Below are positions 8,189-16,518 of a DNA stretch of 33,612 nucleotides, piece by piece (the stretch's first letter is position 1; the number at the start of each line of letters is the position of its first letter). A program made the translations under genes and the position numbers. Where the stretch lies: the NCBI GenBank assembly GCA_020846715.1, contig JADLDK010000042.1, positions 1-33,612 on the forward strand. Reading direction: 5' to 3'. Source of the stretch: Armatimonadota bacterium. Its GTDB lineage: Bacteria > Armatimonadota > UBA5829 > DSUL01. The notes under the pieces are model-generated. The model did no database searches. It saw only the letters and a list, made by a program, of their open reading frames with translations, and had not been told where the DNA came from.

Positions 8189-8453
8189 GTTCCGTGTGCC
8201 GCAGCGCCGCAAGACTTTTCCCGGTCAGCCCTGTCCCAGGGCAAGGGCCGACCAGAAAACGACGGCCGCCGCGCTGCGAACATAGCTGAAGCAATGCGGG
8301 CATGCCTTATGTTGGTCAGAACACCGCGTATCCTCAGTGCCTGCTAACCGATAACACGCGCACACAATAGCATTCTCCTAGGGTCGCACGCTTGTAAACT
8401 CGGGTAACATATTCCCAGAATACCGAACGAAAGCATCTAAAGAGGACAAGCGG
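8189..8453. other. Intergenic region upstream of hsp20, no gene seen
   Basis: The only structure noticed is a small hairpin, GCCCTG (8228-8233) with CAGGGC (8237-8242). I searched by eye for a CIRCE element (TTAGCACTC-N9-GAGTGCTAA) and an HspR-type HAIR repeat ahead of the heat-shock genes and did not find either. No promoter could be assigned with confidence. Confidence 0.4.
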
Positions 8454-8909
8454 ATGAGCGAAGACTTGGATTGGATCAGGCGGATGGGGGTAGAAATACG
8501 CTGGGCGGATGACACCATGCGCAGGATAATCGGCGACACGTTCTTCGGTGATGCTTTGTGGGTTCCACGCGTTGACATCTATGAAACCAAGGATGCGCTG
8601 GTCGTCAAAGTATGTGCGGCCGGCGTCTCTCCGGAGAGTATTGATATTTCGCTCTCCGGCGATTCCCGCCAGTTGACGATAAGCGGTGTGCGCGGAGAGG
8701 ACGAGGACGCGCGCAGAGAAGCCCTGCGCTACTATCAGCTCGAGATCTACACTGGCCCCTTTGAACGCACTATCCAACTTCCCGCCGATATTCGCGTGGA
8801 TAGAGACGCTGTAAGCGCTGTCGTCAGCAATGGCATCTTCTGCATAACGCTCCCCAAGGCCACTGCAGAGGCAGCCGGACCCCGCGCAGTGCCGATCAGC
8901 AGCGAATAA
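8454..8909 (+). CDS. Small heat shock protein, Hsp20/alpha-crystallin family
   Basis: The 151-residue protein is an ATP-independent holdase chaperone that forms oligomers and keeps unfolding proteins soluble for later refolding or degradation. The alpha-crystallin domain spans roughly residues 37-135. It contains 'VPRVDIYETKDALVVKV' (beta2-3), 'AGVSPESIDISLSGD', 'RQLTISG', 'GPFERTIQLP' and a terminal 'GIFCITLPK' that matches the family's GxLxxxLPK signature. A short C-terminal tail carries 'AVPIS', a possible partial IxI-type anchor. AAAGAGGA lies just upstream of the ATG. It is followed 80 nt later by lon, which suggests a stress-response pair. No conserved heat-shock operator was seen upstream. 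Confidence 0.93.
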   Translation: MSEDLDWIRRMGVEIRWADDTMRRIIGDTFFGDALWVPRVDIYETKDALVVKVCAAGVSPESIDISLSGDSRQLTISGVRGEDEDARREALRYYQLEIYTGPFERTIQLPADIRVDRDAVSAVVSNGIFCITLPKATAEAAGPRAVPISSE

Positions 8910-8989
8910 CACATGTCCCTGCAAATTAGCGCGCAGCCTGCTACTGGCACGAGCTCAACGATTTCAAGATTCGGATTGCGAGGAGAGTT

Positions 8990-11488
8990 GTGGCAATCGA
9001 CAACATAGACAAGAAAACGCAGAAACTTCGGCCCGCCACGAAGAGAACCGGGCAATCTCAGAAAGAAAAAACCGACACATCCGCCATCACCATCCCGGAC
9101 ACGCTGAGTCTGCTTCCACTGACTAAGACTGTCGTCTTTCCACTGGTGGTGGCCCCATTGACGATTACCGCCGAGAGCTCCGTGCAGCTTGTAGACGACG
9201 CAGTCGTCACTGGTCAACGGGTGATCGGCCTTGCGCTGGCCCGGAACCCAGATCAGGAGAAGCCCGGCTTTGATGAGCTTCACAGCATCGGAGTTGCGGC
9301 TGTCATCCACACGATGCTCAGGATGCCGGACGGACAGAGAATGATCGTCCAGGGGCTGCAGCGCGTGCGGCTCTTGGACGTTGTGCAGACGGAGCCTTAT
9401 CTGCGCGTCCAGATTGAGAAAGTCGCTGATATCGTTGACTACAACACCTCTGATACAGTTGAGGTAGAAGCGCTCAGGCGCAATCTGGCCGATCTGTTCA
9501 AGCGTATTGTGGAGATGTCTCAGAACATCCCTGATGAGCTGCTCCAGATTACTCGCATTGAGCAGCCCGGGCTTCTTGCGGATACGATCGCTGCCCATCT
9601 GCCAGTCTCAGCGGGCGAGCGGCAGTCTATCCTCGAGATCCTTGGAATTCGGGAGCGCATGACCGCTCTGCTGCGAATCCTGACGCGTGAAGTGGAAGTC
9701 CTGGAGCTCGGCAATAAAATCGCCTCAGACGTCTCCAGTGAGATGGGCAAGACGCAGCGCGAGTACTACCTCCGCGAGCAACTTAAAGCCATCCAGCGCG
9801 AGCTCGGGATGGGCGATAAGCACACAGAAGAGGTGGATGAGCTGCGCAAAGCCGTCGAAGAGGCGCACATGCCGGAGGAAGCCGCCAAACAGGCGGAGCG
9901 TGAGCTTGAACGTCTGTCGCGAATGCCGGCCGCTGCCCCTGAGTATGGTGTCAGCCGCAATTATGTGGACTGGCTGGTGGCCATGCCCTGGGACAAAGCG
10001 ACCCGGGACAACCTGGATATCAAAGAGGTGCGCAAAGTCCTGGATTCGGATCACTACGGTCTGGACAAAGTCAAAGACCGGATACTGGAGTATCTCAGCG
10101 TTCGGAAGTTCAAGCCCGAAGGGCATGCGCGCGAGCCAATCCTGTGCCTTTTCGGACCGCCGGGAGTTGGAAAAACGTCCCTGGGTATGTCCATCGCGCG
10201 GTCACTTGGCAAGAAATTTGTGCGAATATCGCTGGGCGGTGTGCACGACGAAGCCGAGCTGCGCGGGCACAGACGCACTTACATTGGCGCGCTTCCCGGA
10301 CAGATTGTACAGGGGATCCGTCGCGCTGGAACCAACAACCCGCTCTTCATGCTGGATGAAGTTGACAAGGTAGGACGCGACTTCCGCGGAGATCCTTCCT
10401 CGGCGTTGCTGGAGATACTGGACCCGGAGCAGAACTCGACATTCCGGGATCACTATCTGGAAGTGCCCTTCGACCTTTCCCGCGTTCTGTTTGTGACTAC
10501 CGCAAACCAGCTTGACACCATTGCTCCACCGCTTCGAGACCGTATGGAGATAATCGAAATTGCGGGCTATACGGAGGAAGAAAAGATTCAGATCGCGCTG
10601 ACACATCTGATTCCAAAGCAGATGAAAGAGCATGGTCTGACGAAGAAGCACGTCCGGTGGAACGCACCGGCCATCAAGAAGATTATCGCAGGTTATACGC
10701 GCGAGGCCGGCGTGCGCAATCTGGAGCGCCAGATCGCCAAAGTCTGCCGCAAAATCACCCGCGCCTTTGCGGAAGGTCGCGAAGAGACTGTGACCGTTAA
10801 CTCCAGGACTCTGCAGGATTATCTGGGCGCGCCGAGATTTCCAGAGCGAGAACTCGTTGAACGCACAACCGCTCCGGGAATAGCGACCGGACTGGCTTAC
10901 ACTCCTGTGGGCGGTGATGTGCTGTTCATCGAGGCGACATTGATGCCGGGGTCAAAGCAGCTGGTCCTGACTGGGCAACTGGGAGATGTGATGAAGGAAT
11001 CCGCTCAGGCGGCACTGTCTTACGTGCGCTCGCATGCGCGGGATCTGCGTATCGATCCGGACTTCTTCCGCAACTCAGACATCCACCTTCACGTGCCGGC
11101 CGGAGCCATTCCAAAAGACGGCCCGAGTGCGGGTGTCGTGATGACAACAGCTCTGGCCTCTCTGCTGACAGGACGCAAGATAAAGCCGCGTGTGGCTATG
11201 ACCGGAGAGATTACCTTGCGTGGCAAGGTGATGCCCGTTGGCGGAATCAAGGAGAAGGTGCTGGCGGCTCACCGCGCCGGAGTGAAGATGGTGATTCTGC
11301 CGGAACAAAACCGAAAGGACGTGCTGGAGGATGTCCCTGAAGACGTTCAGAAAGACATCGAGTTTGCGTACGTGAAAGATATATCTCAGGCGCTTGGAAT
11401 TGCGCTTGAGGAGCCTCGCAACGGACACCGTGCGACAGGAAAAAGAACCGCAGTCGAGAACGAGTCTTCGACCCAGGTCACGACCTGA
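8990..11488 (+). CDS. lon: ATP-dependent endopeptidase Lon (LonA type)
   Basis: Lon (832 residues) is a cytoplasmic hexameric protease that degrades misfolded and some regulatory proteins using ATP. In order: an N-terminal LAN substrate-binding domain (~40-235, 'LPLTKTVVFPLVVAPLTI'); a coiled-coil region (~240-320, 'REYYLREQLKAIQRELG'); an AAA+ module with Walker A 'GPPGVGKT' (389-396) and Walker B 'FMLDEVDK'; and the serine-lysine protease domain with Ser713 in 'PKDGPSAGV' and Lys756 in 'GGIKEKVLAAHR'. The 43-residue separation matches Escherichia coli Lon (Ser679/Lys722). Translation starts at GTG 8990 with AGGAG 4 nt upstream. The N-terminus has about 30 extra polar residues before the LAN domain. 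It is probably co-expressed with the Hsp20 gene. Confidence 0.97.
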   Translation: MAIDNIDKKTQKLRPATKRTGQSQKEKTDTSAITIPDTLSLLPLTKTVVFPLVVAPLTITAESSVQLVDDAVVTGQRVIGLALARNPDQEKPGFDELHSIGVAAVIHTMLRMPDGQRMIVQGLQRVRLLDVVQTEPYLRVQIEKVADIVDYNTSDTVEVEALRRNLADLFKRIVEMSQNIPDELLQITRIEQPGLLADTIAAHLPVSAGERQSILEILGIRERMTALLRILTREVEVLELGNKIASDVSSEMGKTQREYYLREQLKAIQRELGMGDKHTEEVDELRKAVEEAHMPEEAAKQAERELERLSRMPAAAPEYGVSRNYVDWLVAMPWDKATRDNLDIKEVRKVLDSDHYGLDKVKDRILEYLSVRKFKPEGHAREPILCLFGPPGVGKTSLGMSIARSLGKKFVRISLGGVHDEAELRGHRRTYIGALPGQIVQGIRRAGTNNPLFMLDEVDKVGRDFRGDPSSALLEILDPEQNSTFRDHYLEVPFDLSRVLFVTTANQLDTIAPPLRDRMEIIEIAGYTEEEKIQIALTHLIPKQMKEHGLTKKHVRWNAPAIKKIIAGYTREAGVRNLERQIAKVCRKITRAFAEGREETVTVNSRTLQDYLGAPRFPERELVERTTAPGIATGLAYTPVGGDVLFIEATLMPGSKQLVLTGQLGDVMKESAQAALSYVRSHARDLRIDPDFFRNSDIHLHVPAGAIPKDGPSAGVVMTTALASLLTGRKIKPRVAMTGEITLRGKVMPVGGIKEKVLAAHRAGVKMVILPEQNRKDVLEDVPEDVQKDIEFAYVKDISQALGIALEEPRNGHRATGKRTAVENESSTQVTT

Positions 11489-11571
11489 TCCACAACAACA
11501 CTGGAGCGATCACAGTGCGGGGGTCGCGGCGGTAGCTGTGGAAACCTCCGGGATGTGTCAAAATTGAAAAT

Positions 11572-13959
11572 ATGATGGTCAAAGAGCTGGAGATTCCGGT
11601 TGTCGGCCCGGATGAGGACGGGTGCGACAATTGCGCGGCGCGATTCGCCGAAAGCATGCGCTCCCTCGACGGCGTTCAGAGCGTTGAGAACACCAGCCGC
11701 AAGGTCACGTTGCGATTTGACCCTGATCAGATTCCAGTCAGCGAACTTGAGCGCCGTGCTGAAGCCGTGGGACTGGACCTCCAGCGCCGCTACGGCCATC
11801 AGACACTGTCCGTGGACGGGATGGACTGTGCGGACTGCGCGCGCAAGATTGAGACCGCAGTAAAACGCCAGCCAGGAGTGATCTCCGCAAACGTCAACTT
11901 TGCCGCGTCTCTGCTGGCCATTGAGTACGAAACGGCCTCCGCAGACCTGCCAGCGGTCAGGCGATCGGTAGAGCGGCTCGGGTACAAAGTGCTGGCGGGG
12001 CCTCTGGCGCCAGGCGCCGCACCTCCCGCTCCTGCGCCGCTGCTGCGAAACGCTCGAGCGCTGTTGACTGGCGCTTCCGGCCTGACTCTTGTTTTGGGTC
12101 TGATTGTTGAGTTCGCGCTGCATCAGCCTGCCGCCGCCAGAGCTCTCTACGCGGCTTCCGGCGCAATGGTGGCGTGGTTTCTGATTCGCGGAGCGTGGGG
12201 AGCCCTGCTGGAGCGCACTGTCGAGACAGACCTGCTGATGGCGCTTGCGGCGGCCGGAGCTGTATATCTGGGCGACTGGCGCGAAGCTGCTGGCGTTCTT
12301 TTCCTCTATACGCTTGGTGAGACGCTTGAAAGCTTCACCGTGGCGCGGGCGCGAGGCGCAATACGGCAGCTTGTGCAGAGTTTTCCGCAGCAAGCGACTG
12401 TGCTGCAAGATGGGCTGCCGGTGACTGTCCCCACCGCCGACATTTCACCTGGTGACACCGTGCTGATCCGCCCTGGGGAGAAGTGTGCCGTTGATGGCCG
12501 CGTCATTCATGGAGACTCCGAGATGGATGAGTCTCTTGTCACAGGGGAGTCGGCGCCAAGAGCGAAATCTGCTGGAGATCGCGTCTATGCCGGCAGCCTC
12601 AATGGCAGCGGAGCGCTGGAGGTGGAATGCCAGCGTCCGGTCGCCGACAACACTGTAAATCGCATCATTCACCTGGTGGAGGAAGCGCAGGGACGCAAAG
12701 CGCCCTCACAGCGTCTGAGTGAGCGCTTCGGAGCCGTTTACACGCCGGTCGTTCTCATACTGGCCATTGTCGTAGCGGCAGCGGGGCCGCTTGCGCTCCA
12801 TCACCCTTTCAGCGAGAGTTTTCGAAAAGCGCTGATCCTTCTGACTGTATCGTGCCCATGCGCTTTGATTTTGGCTGTCCCGGTGACGGTTGTCTCTGCG
12901 CTGGCGTCCGCTGCTCGAAATGGCGTACTGATAAAAGGCGGCGGCGCTCTGGAGGCGCTCGGGAATATTGAGAGGCTGTTCTTCGATAAGACTGGCACTC
13001 TGACTGTCGGGCGTCTGAGCGTGACCGACATCGAGCCGTCTGCCTCCCTTCTTTCGGAGGAATTGCTGAACCGGGCGGCGTCCATCGAAACTCGCTCCGA
13101 GCACATTATCGGGCAGGCCGTCGTGCGAAAGGCTGAAGAAGCGGGAGTTGCGCTCAGGCCAGTGACGGACTTTCAGAGCTACCCTGGCAAAGGCGCTTCC
13201 GGGTACATTGACGGACAGCGTTATACAGTGGGCAGTGAAGCGCTGTTGCGGGCACTCGGTGTCCACGGTGGAGCTTTGACCAAACGGGCCTCTGAGCTGG
13301 CTGGAGAAGGAAAGACCATTCTGTTTCTTGCGTCTGAGACAGAGGCGCTGGGCATTATCGCGCTGCAGGATACGCTGCGACCGGAGGCGCCAGGCGTGAT
13401 CCAGCAAATCAGAGGAATGGGAATTGAGAGTGTCACGCTCCTCACCGGCGATAGACCGGAAGCGGCCAGACGCATTGCTGAATCCGTAGGAATGACTGCC
13501 TGGGAGGCCGGATTGCTGCCGGAGGAGAAGCTGAACCGGGTTGCCGGTACCGACGGCGAAGCGCGGGGATCGGCTATGGTCGGGGACGGCATCAACGACG
13601 CTCCGGCATTGGCGCAGGCGGAAGTCGGCATTGCGATCGGCTCCGCAACCGACGCAAGCGCGGAGACAGCAGACGTGCTGTTAATGTCCGACGACCTGAC
13701 TCGCCTCCCCTACAGCCTGCAGCTTGGGCGAAGAGCTACGGCGATGATACGGGCGAATCTGGCGTTTTCGGTTGCAGTGGTACTAACGCTGGTTGCTCTC
13801 ACGCTGGCAGGCCGCCTCAGCCTGACGCTGGGAGTTCTGGGGCATGAAGGAAGCTCACTTCTCGTGGTCGCTAACGGCATGCGGCTGCTGAAGATGAGGC
13901 CGGGTGTTGAATTGCAGCGCCTGCAGCCGCAGAGAGCTCACCAGCATACACACGCATAG
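11572..13959 (+). CDS. Heavy-metal-transporting P1B-type ATPase with two HMA domains
   Basis: The 795-residue inner-membrane pump exports transition-metal cations. There are two N-terminal HMA domains, with metal-binding Cys18/Cys21 ('GCDNC') and Cys86/Cys89 ('GMDCADCA'). Transmembrane helices follow, then the actuator 'VTGESAP', the TM6 metal motif 'SCPC' (428-430), the phosphorylated Asp472 in 'FDKTGTLT', 'TGDRPEAARR' and 'GDGINDAPA'. Two oddities stand out. The nucleotide-domain motif, normally SEHP, reads 'SEHIIGQAV' (509-517). TM8 carries 'HEGSSLLVVANGMRLL' (from 758), typical of P1B-4 pumps, while the CPC motif is typical of P1B-1/2 pumps. The tail 'HQHTHA' is His-rich. The substrate (Zn/Cd/Co/Cu) cannot be fixed, and no metalloregulator gene is adjacent. 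Confidence 0.92.
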   Translation: MMVKELEIPVVGPDEDGCDNCAARFAESMRSLDGVQSVENTSRKVTLRFDPDQIPVSELERRAEAVGLDLQRRYGHQTLSVDGMDCADCARKIETAVKRQPGVISANVNFAASLLAIEYETASADLPAVRRSVERLGYKVLAGPLAPGAAPPAPAPLLRNARALLTGASGLTLVLGLIVEFALHQPAAARALYAASGAMVAWFLIRGAWGALLERTVETDLLMALAAAGAVYLGDWREAAGVLFLYTLGETLESFTVARARGAIRQLVQSFPQQATVLQDGLPVTVPTADISPGDTVLIRPGEKCAVDGRVIHGDSEMDESLVTGESAPRAKSAGDRVYAGSLNGSGALEVECQRPVADNTVNRIIHLVEEAQGRKAPSQRLSERFGAVYTPVVLILAIVVAAAGPLALHHPFSESFRKALILLTVSCPCALILAVPVTVVSALASAARNGVLIKGGGALEALGNIERLFFDKTGTLTVGRLSVTDIEPSASLLSEELLNRAASIETRSEHIIGQAVVRKAEEAGVALRPVTDFQSYPGKGASGYIDGQRYTVGSEALLRALGVHGGALTKRASELAGEGKTILFLASETEALGIIALQDTLRPEAPGVIQQIRGMGIESVTLLTGDRPEAARRIAESVGMTAWEAGLLPEEKLNRVAGTDGEARGSAMVGDGINDAPALAQAEVGIAIGSATDASAETADVLLMSDDLTRLPYSLQLGRRATAMIRANLAFSVAVVLTLVALTLAGRLSLTLGVLGHEGSSLLVVANGMRLLKMRPGVELQRLQPQRAHQHTHA

Positions 13960-13963
13960 TTGG

Positions 13964-15226
13964 GTGAAAGAGCATTTGGAACAGACGCAGACTTCCGTCA
14001 TTGAAGCAGTACACGCAGAAGTGGACGCGCTCACAGATGATGTGCGCAGTCTGCTGATGGAGATGATCGGCCTTCCAAGCCTGGCAGGAGAAGAGCTGCC
14101 GACGCAGGAACACGTGGCCAGTTGGCTGCGTTCGAAGGACATGCCCTCAGAGCAGCAGTGGCCGGACGCCGGGCTTGAGAGTGATCCGGACTATGCGCGC
14201 TACCCGGATGGCCACACACGCGCGCCCAATGTTCTCACGCACATTCCCTCGGCAAAAAACGGGCGCAGCCTGCTTCTCAACAGCCACACTGATGTTGTCC
14301 CGGCGCAATCCCCACATTTGTTTTCAGCGGAGTTTGCCGACGGGAGGATATCCGGGCGCGGAGCGTGCGACGCCAAAGGGCAGGTCTGCACGTGGCTGCT
14401 GGCAATGGCGGCTATCAAACAGGCGGGCGTAGCGCTGCGCGGTGAGTGCGTTGGGGCGGCAGTGGTGGAGGAAGAGGTGGGAGGCAATGGCACACTGTCG
14501 CTTATCCGCCAGATTAAACAGCCGTTTGATCTGGCTGTTGTGCTGGAGCCGACCAACTTTGCCGTTCATCCCGCCAACCGCGGCGCCGTCTGGTTCAAGA
14601 TAGAGGTTCAGGGTAAGCCCACCCACATGGGGCGCTGGTGGGAAGGTGAAAGCGCTTTTGAAAACTTGGAGAAGATACTTCTGAGCGTCCGGGAGTGGGA
14701 CGCGGGGCTTGTGCGTGAGTCTCAGGGGACGCCTCTTTTTCCAGATAATCCGAGCCCCGTCCACGTCAATATCGGAATTGTGCAGGCAGGCGACTGGCCG
14801 GCCAAAGTCCCGGCTTCGGCGGTGGCTGAGGGCGGTGTCAGCTTCTTGCCCAACAAGACGCTGGCAAGTATCAAGGCAGAGATGAGGCGGGTGGTTGCAG
14901 AGGCGGCAAATGTGCACGGCTTACAGGCGTCTGTCAGCTTCGAACGTCTGCAGAACGAAGCGTACGCAACACCGGCGGACCATCCAGCAATCCGTCTGTT
15001 TGAAGAGACACTCCGGCAACTGCGCAACGAGGCGGAAGTGAGTGGGTTTCTCGCGTCGTGCGACGCCCGCCTTTTGTTCCACCGGGGAAAAATACCAACT
15101 CTGGTATTCGGACCAGGAGACCTGATGCTGGCTCACTCAGACGTGGAGAGTATCGAGCTTGCGGATATCGTCACAGCAGCGAAAGCGTTGTCAGCGTTTG
15201 TTCTTCAGTGGTGCGGTGTAGCTTGA
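13964..15226 (+). CDS. M20 family metallopeptidase/deacylase (ArgE/DapE-like)
   Basis: This roughly 420-residue protein is a di-zinc amidohydrolase of the M20 family (ArgE/DapE/CPG2 relatives), which removes acyl groups from amino acids or cleaves small peptides in the cytoplasm. Metal ligands and catalytic residues are visible: His in 'NSHTDVVPA', Asp in 'GRGACDAKGQ', catalytic Glu in 'VVEEEVGGNG', Glu in 'VLEPTNF' and His in 'LAHSDVES'. The dimerisation (lid) domain starts near 'VWFKIEVQGKPTHMG'. GTG 13964 is chosen because it begins 4 nt after the ATPase stop. TTG 13976 is possible, with GAAAGAG just before it. Tight spacing suggests cotranscription with the ATPase, although no functional link is obvious. 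The substrate is undetermined. Confidence 0.88.
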   Translation: MKEHLEQTQTSVIEAVHAEVDALTDDVRSLLMEMIGLPSLAGEELPTQEHVASWLRSKDMPSEQQWPDAGLESDPDYARYPDGHTRAPNVLTHIPSAKNGRSLLLNSHTDVVPAQSPHLFSAEFADGRISGRGACDAKGQVCTWLLAMAAIKQAGVALRGECVGAAVVEEEVGGNGTLSLIRQIKQPFDLAVVLEPTNFAVHPANRGAVWFKIEVQGKPTHMGRWWEGESAFENLEKILLSVREWDAGLVRESQGTPLFPDNPSPVHVNIGIVQAGDWPAKVPASAVAEGGVSFLPNKTLASIKAEMRRVVAEAANVHGLQASVSFERLQNEAYATPADHPAIRLFEETLRQLRNEAEVSGFLASCDARLLFHRGKIPTLVFGPGDLMLAHSDVESIELADIVTAAKALSAFVLQWCGVA

Positions 15227-15395
15227 GCGCCAGCCCGGCCAATAATGATCCTCACCACCCGCTCGAACGTCAGGCTTCAGTGAGTGAGTCCTTATGTCTC
15301 CAATGACTTCTTGATTCTACAACGTCTAGCGTTCTTGTCAGACACCGTAAAGGCAGGAGACGCGGGCAGCAGTCCCGAAATCTGAGAGGACTGCA

Positions 15396-16475
15396 ATGAC
15401 TGAAAATAGAGTACGGATTGGAATTGTTGGCGCTGGAATCTTCGGCGCGATGCACCTGAAGGCGTTTTCCCAGCTTGCGCGCGACGGAAAGTGCGATCTG
15501 GTCGGGTTTGTAGCCCGGCGTAAGGAGCAGCGTGAGCAGCGTGAGGCTGAGTTTGGAGTCCCCGGATTTACTACGCTGGCTGAGATGATCGAGCGCGCAA
15601 GTCCCAATGCCATTACTGTGGTCACGCCAGACAACGCTCACAGAGAATTTGTCCTTGAGGCGGCCGCTTGCGGGATTCATTCACTTTCTGAAAAACCTCT
15701 GGATACAACTGAGCAGGGCTGCCGGGAGATGATTGATGCCTGCGCCAGTGCAGGAGTCTTTCTGCAGGTGGACTTTCACAAGCGCTACGACCCTGACCAT
15801 CAGGCAGCGCAGAAAGCTGTACGCGGGGGACGAATCGGTTCACCGCTTTACGGCAATGTCCACATGGAAGACCGCATCGAAGTGCCGACGCAATGGGTCA
15901 AAAGCTGGGCAGGCCAGACCTCTCCGGCGTGGTTTCTGGGTGTACATTTTTATGACCTCGCGCGCTGGATTCTGGGTAGTGAGCCCAAACGCGTTTACGC
16001 TACAGGATTCAAAGAGCGGCTCAAGAATGACTTTGGGCTGGACGCTTACGACTGCATTAACGCGCGAGTCGATTTTGAGAACGGCGCGACTATATCCTTT
16101 GACACATCCTGGATACTGCCTCAGGGTTTTGAGGCGATTGTAAACCAGGGCATTCGGCTTGTCGGTACGTTGGGAATGTTTGAAGTGGACAGCCAGGATC
16201 GCGGTACCATCTCGTGCATTGATGGCGAAGGGATGCGCACTTACAACAACAACTTTTATCGCGAATATACGGACAAGGATGGATCGGTATCTTATGCGGG
16301 GTACGGCATCGAAAGCATCCTGGATTTCGTCTACAACGTCCGATATGTGTTAGAGAATGGCGCAGGATCCGCGCCACACGGAGTGTGGGCTGGCGGATTT
16401 GACGGCTTGCAGGCTACGCGGATGGCGCTGGCTGCGCATGAGAGCATCGAGACGGGTCGTGCCGTCGATTTGTGA
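15396..16475 (+). CDS. Cytoplasmic Gfo/Idh/MocA family oxidoreductase
   Basis: The 359-residue NAD(P)-dependent sugar or inositol dehydrogenase-like protein has no signal peptide, unlike the exported paralogue at 1347. It shows the Rossmann glycine motif 'IGIVGAGIFGAMH', 'VTPDNAH', the conserved Lys-Pro in 'SEKPLDTTEQG', and the C-terminal catalytic segment 'GVHFYDLARWILG' (His-x-x-x-Asp, equivalent to the family HxxxD site). GAGAGGA lies 5 nt before the ATG. It is followed 43 nt later by an exported glycosyl-hydrolase-like gene and may act on sugars released outside, but this link is inferred from position only. The substrate is unknown. Confidence 0.92.
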   Translation: MTENRVRIGIVGAGIFGAMHLKAFSQLARDGKCDLVGFVARRKEQREQREAEFGVPGFTTLAEMIERASPNAITVVTPDNAHREFVLEAAACGIHSLSEKPLDTTEQGCREMIDACASAGVFLQVDFHKRYDPDHQAAQKAVRGGRIGSPLYGNVHMEDRIEVPTQWVKSWAGQTSPAWFLGVHFYDLARWILGSEPKRVYATGFKERLKNDFGLDAYDCINARVDFENGATISFDTSWILPQGFEAIVNQGIRLVGTLGMFEVDSQDRGTISCIDGEGMRTYNNNFYREYTDKDGSVSYAGYGIESILDFVYNVRYVLENGAGSAPHGVWAGGFDGLQATRMALAAHESIETGRAVDL

Positions 16476-16518
16476 GCAGAGTCTGAACGGCTTCGAGAGC
16501 TAAAGGAAGGGATGTGTG

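Noticed and set aside
8391..8453. A heat-shock operator or sigma-32-type promoter upstream of hsp20
   Set aside because: Neither a CIRCE repeat nor a HAIR repeat is present, and the -35/-10-like pairs have spacings outside the usual range.
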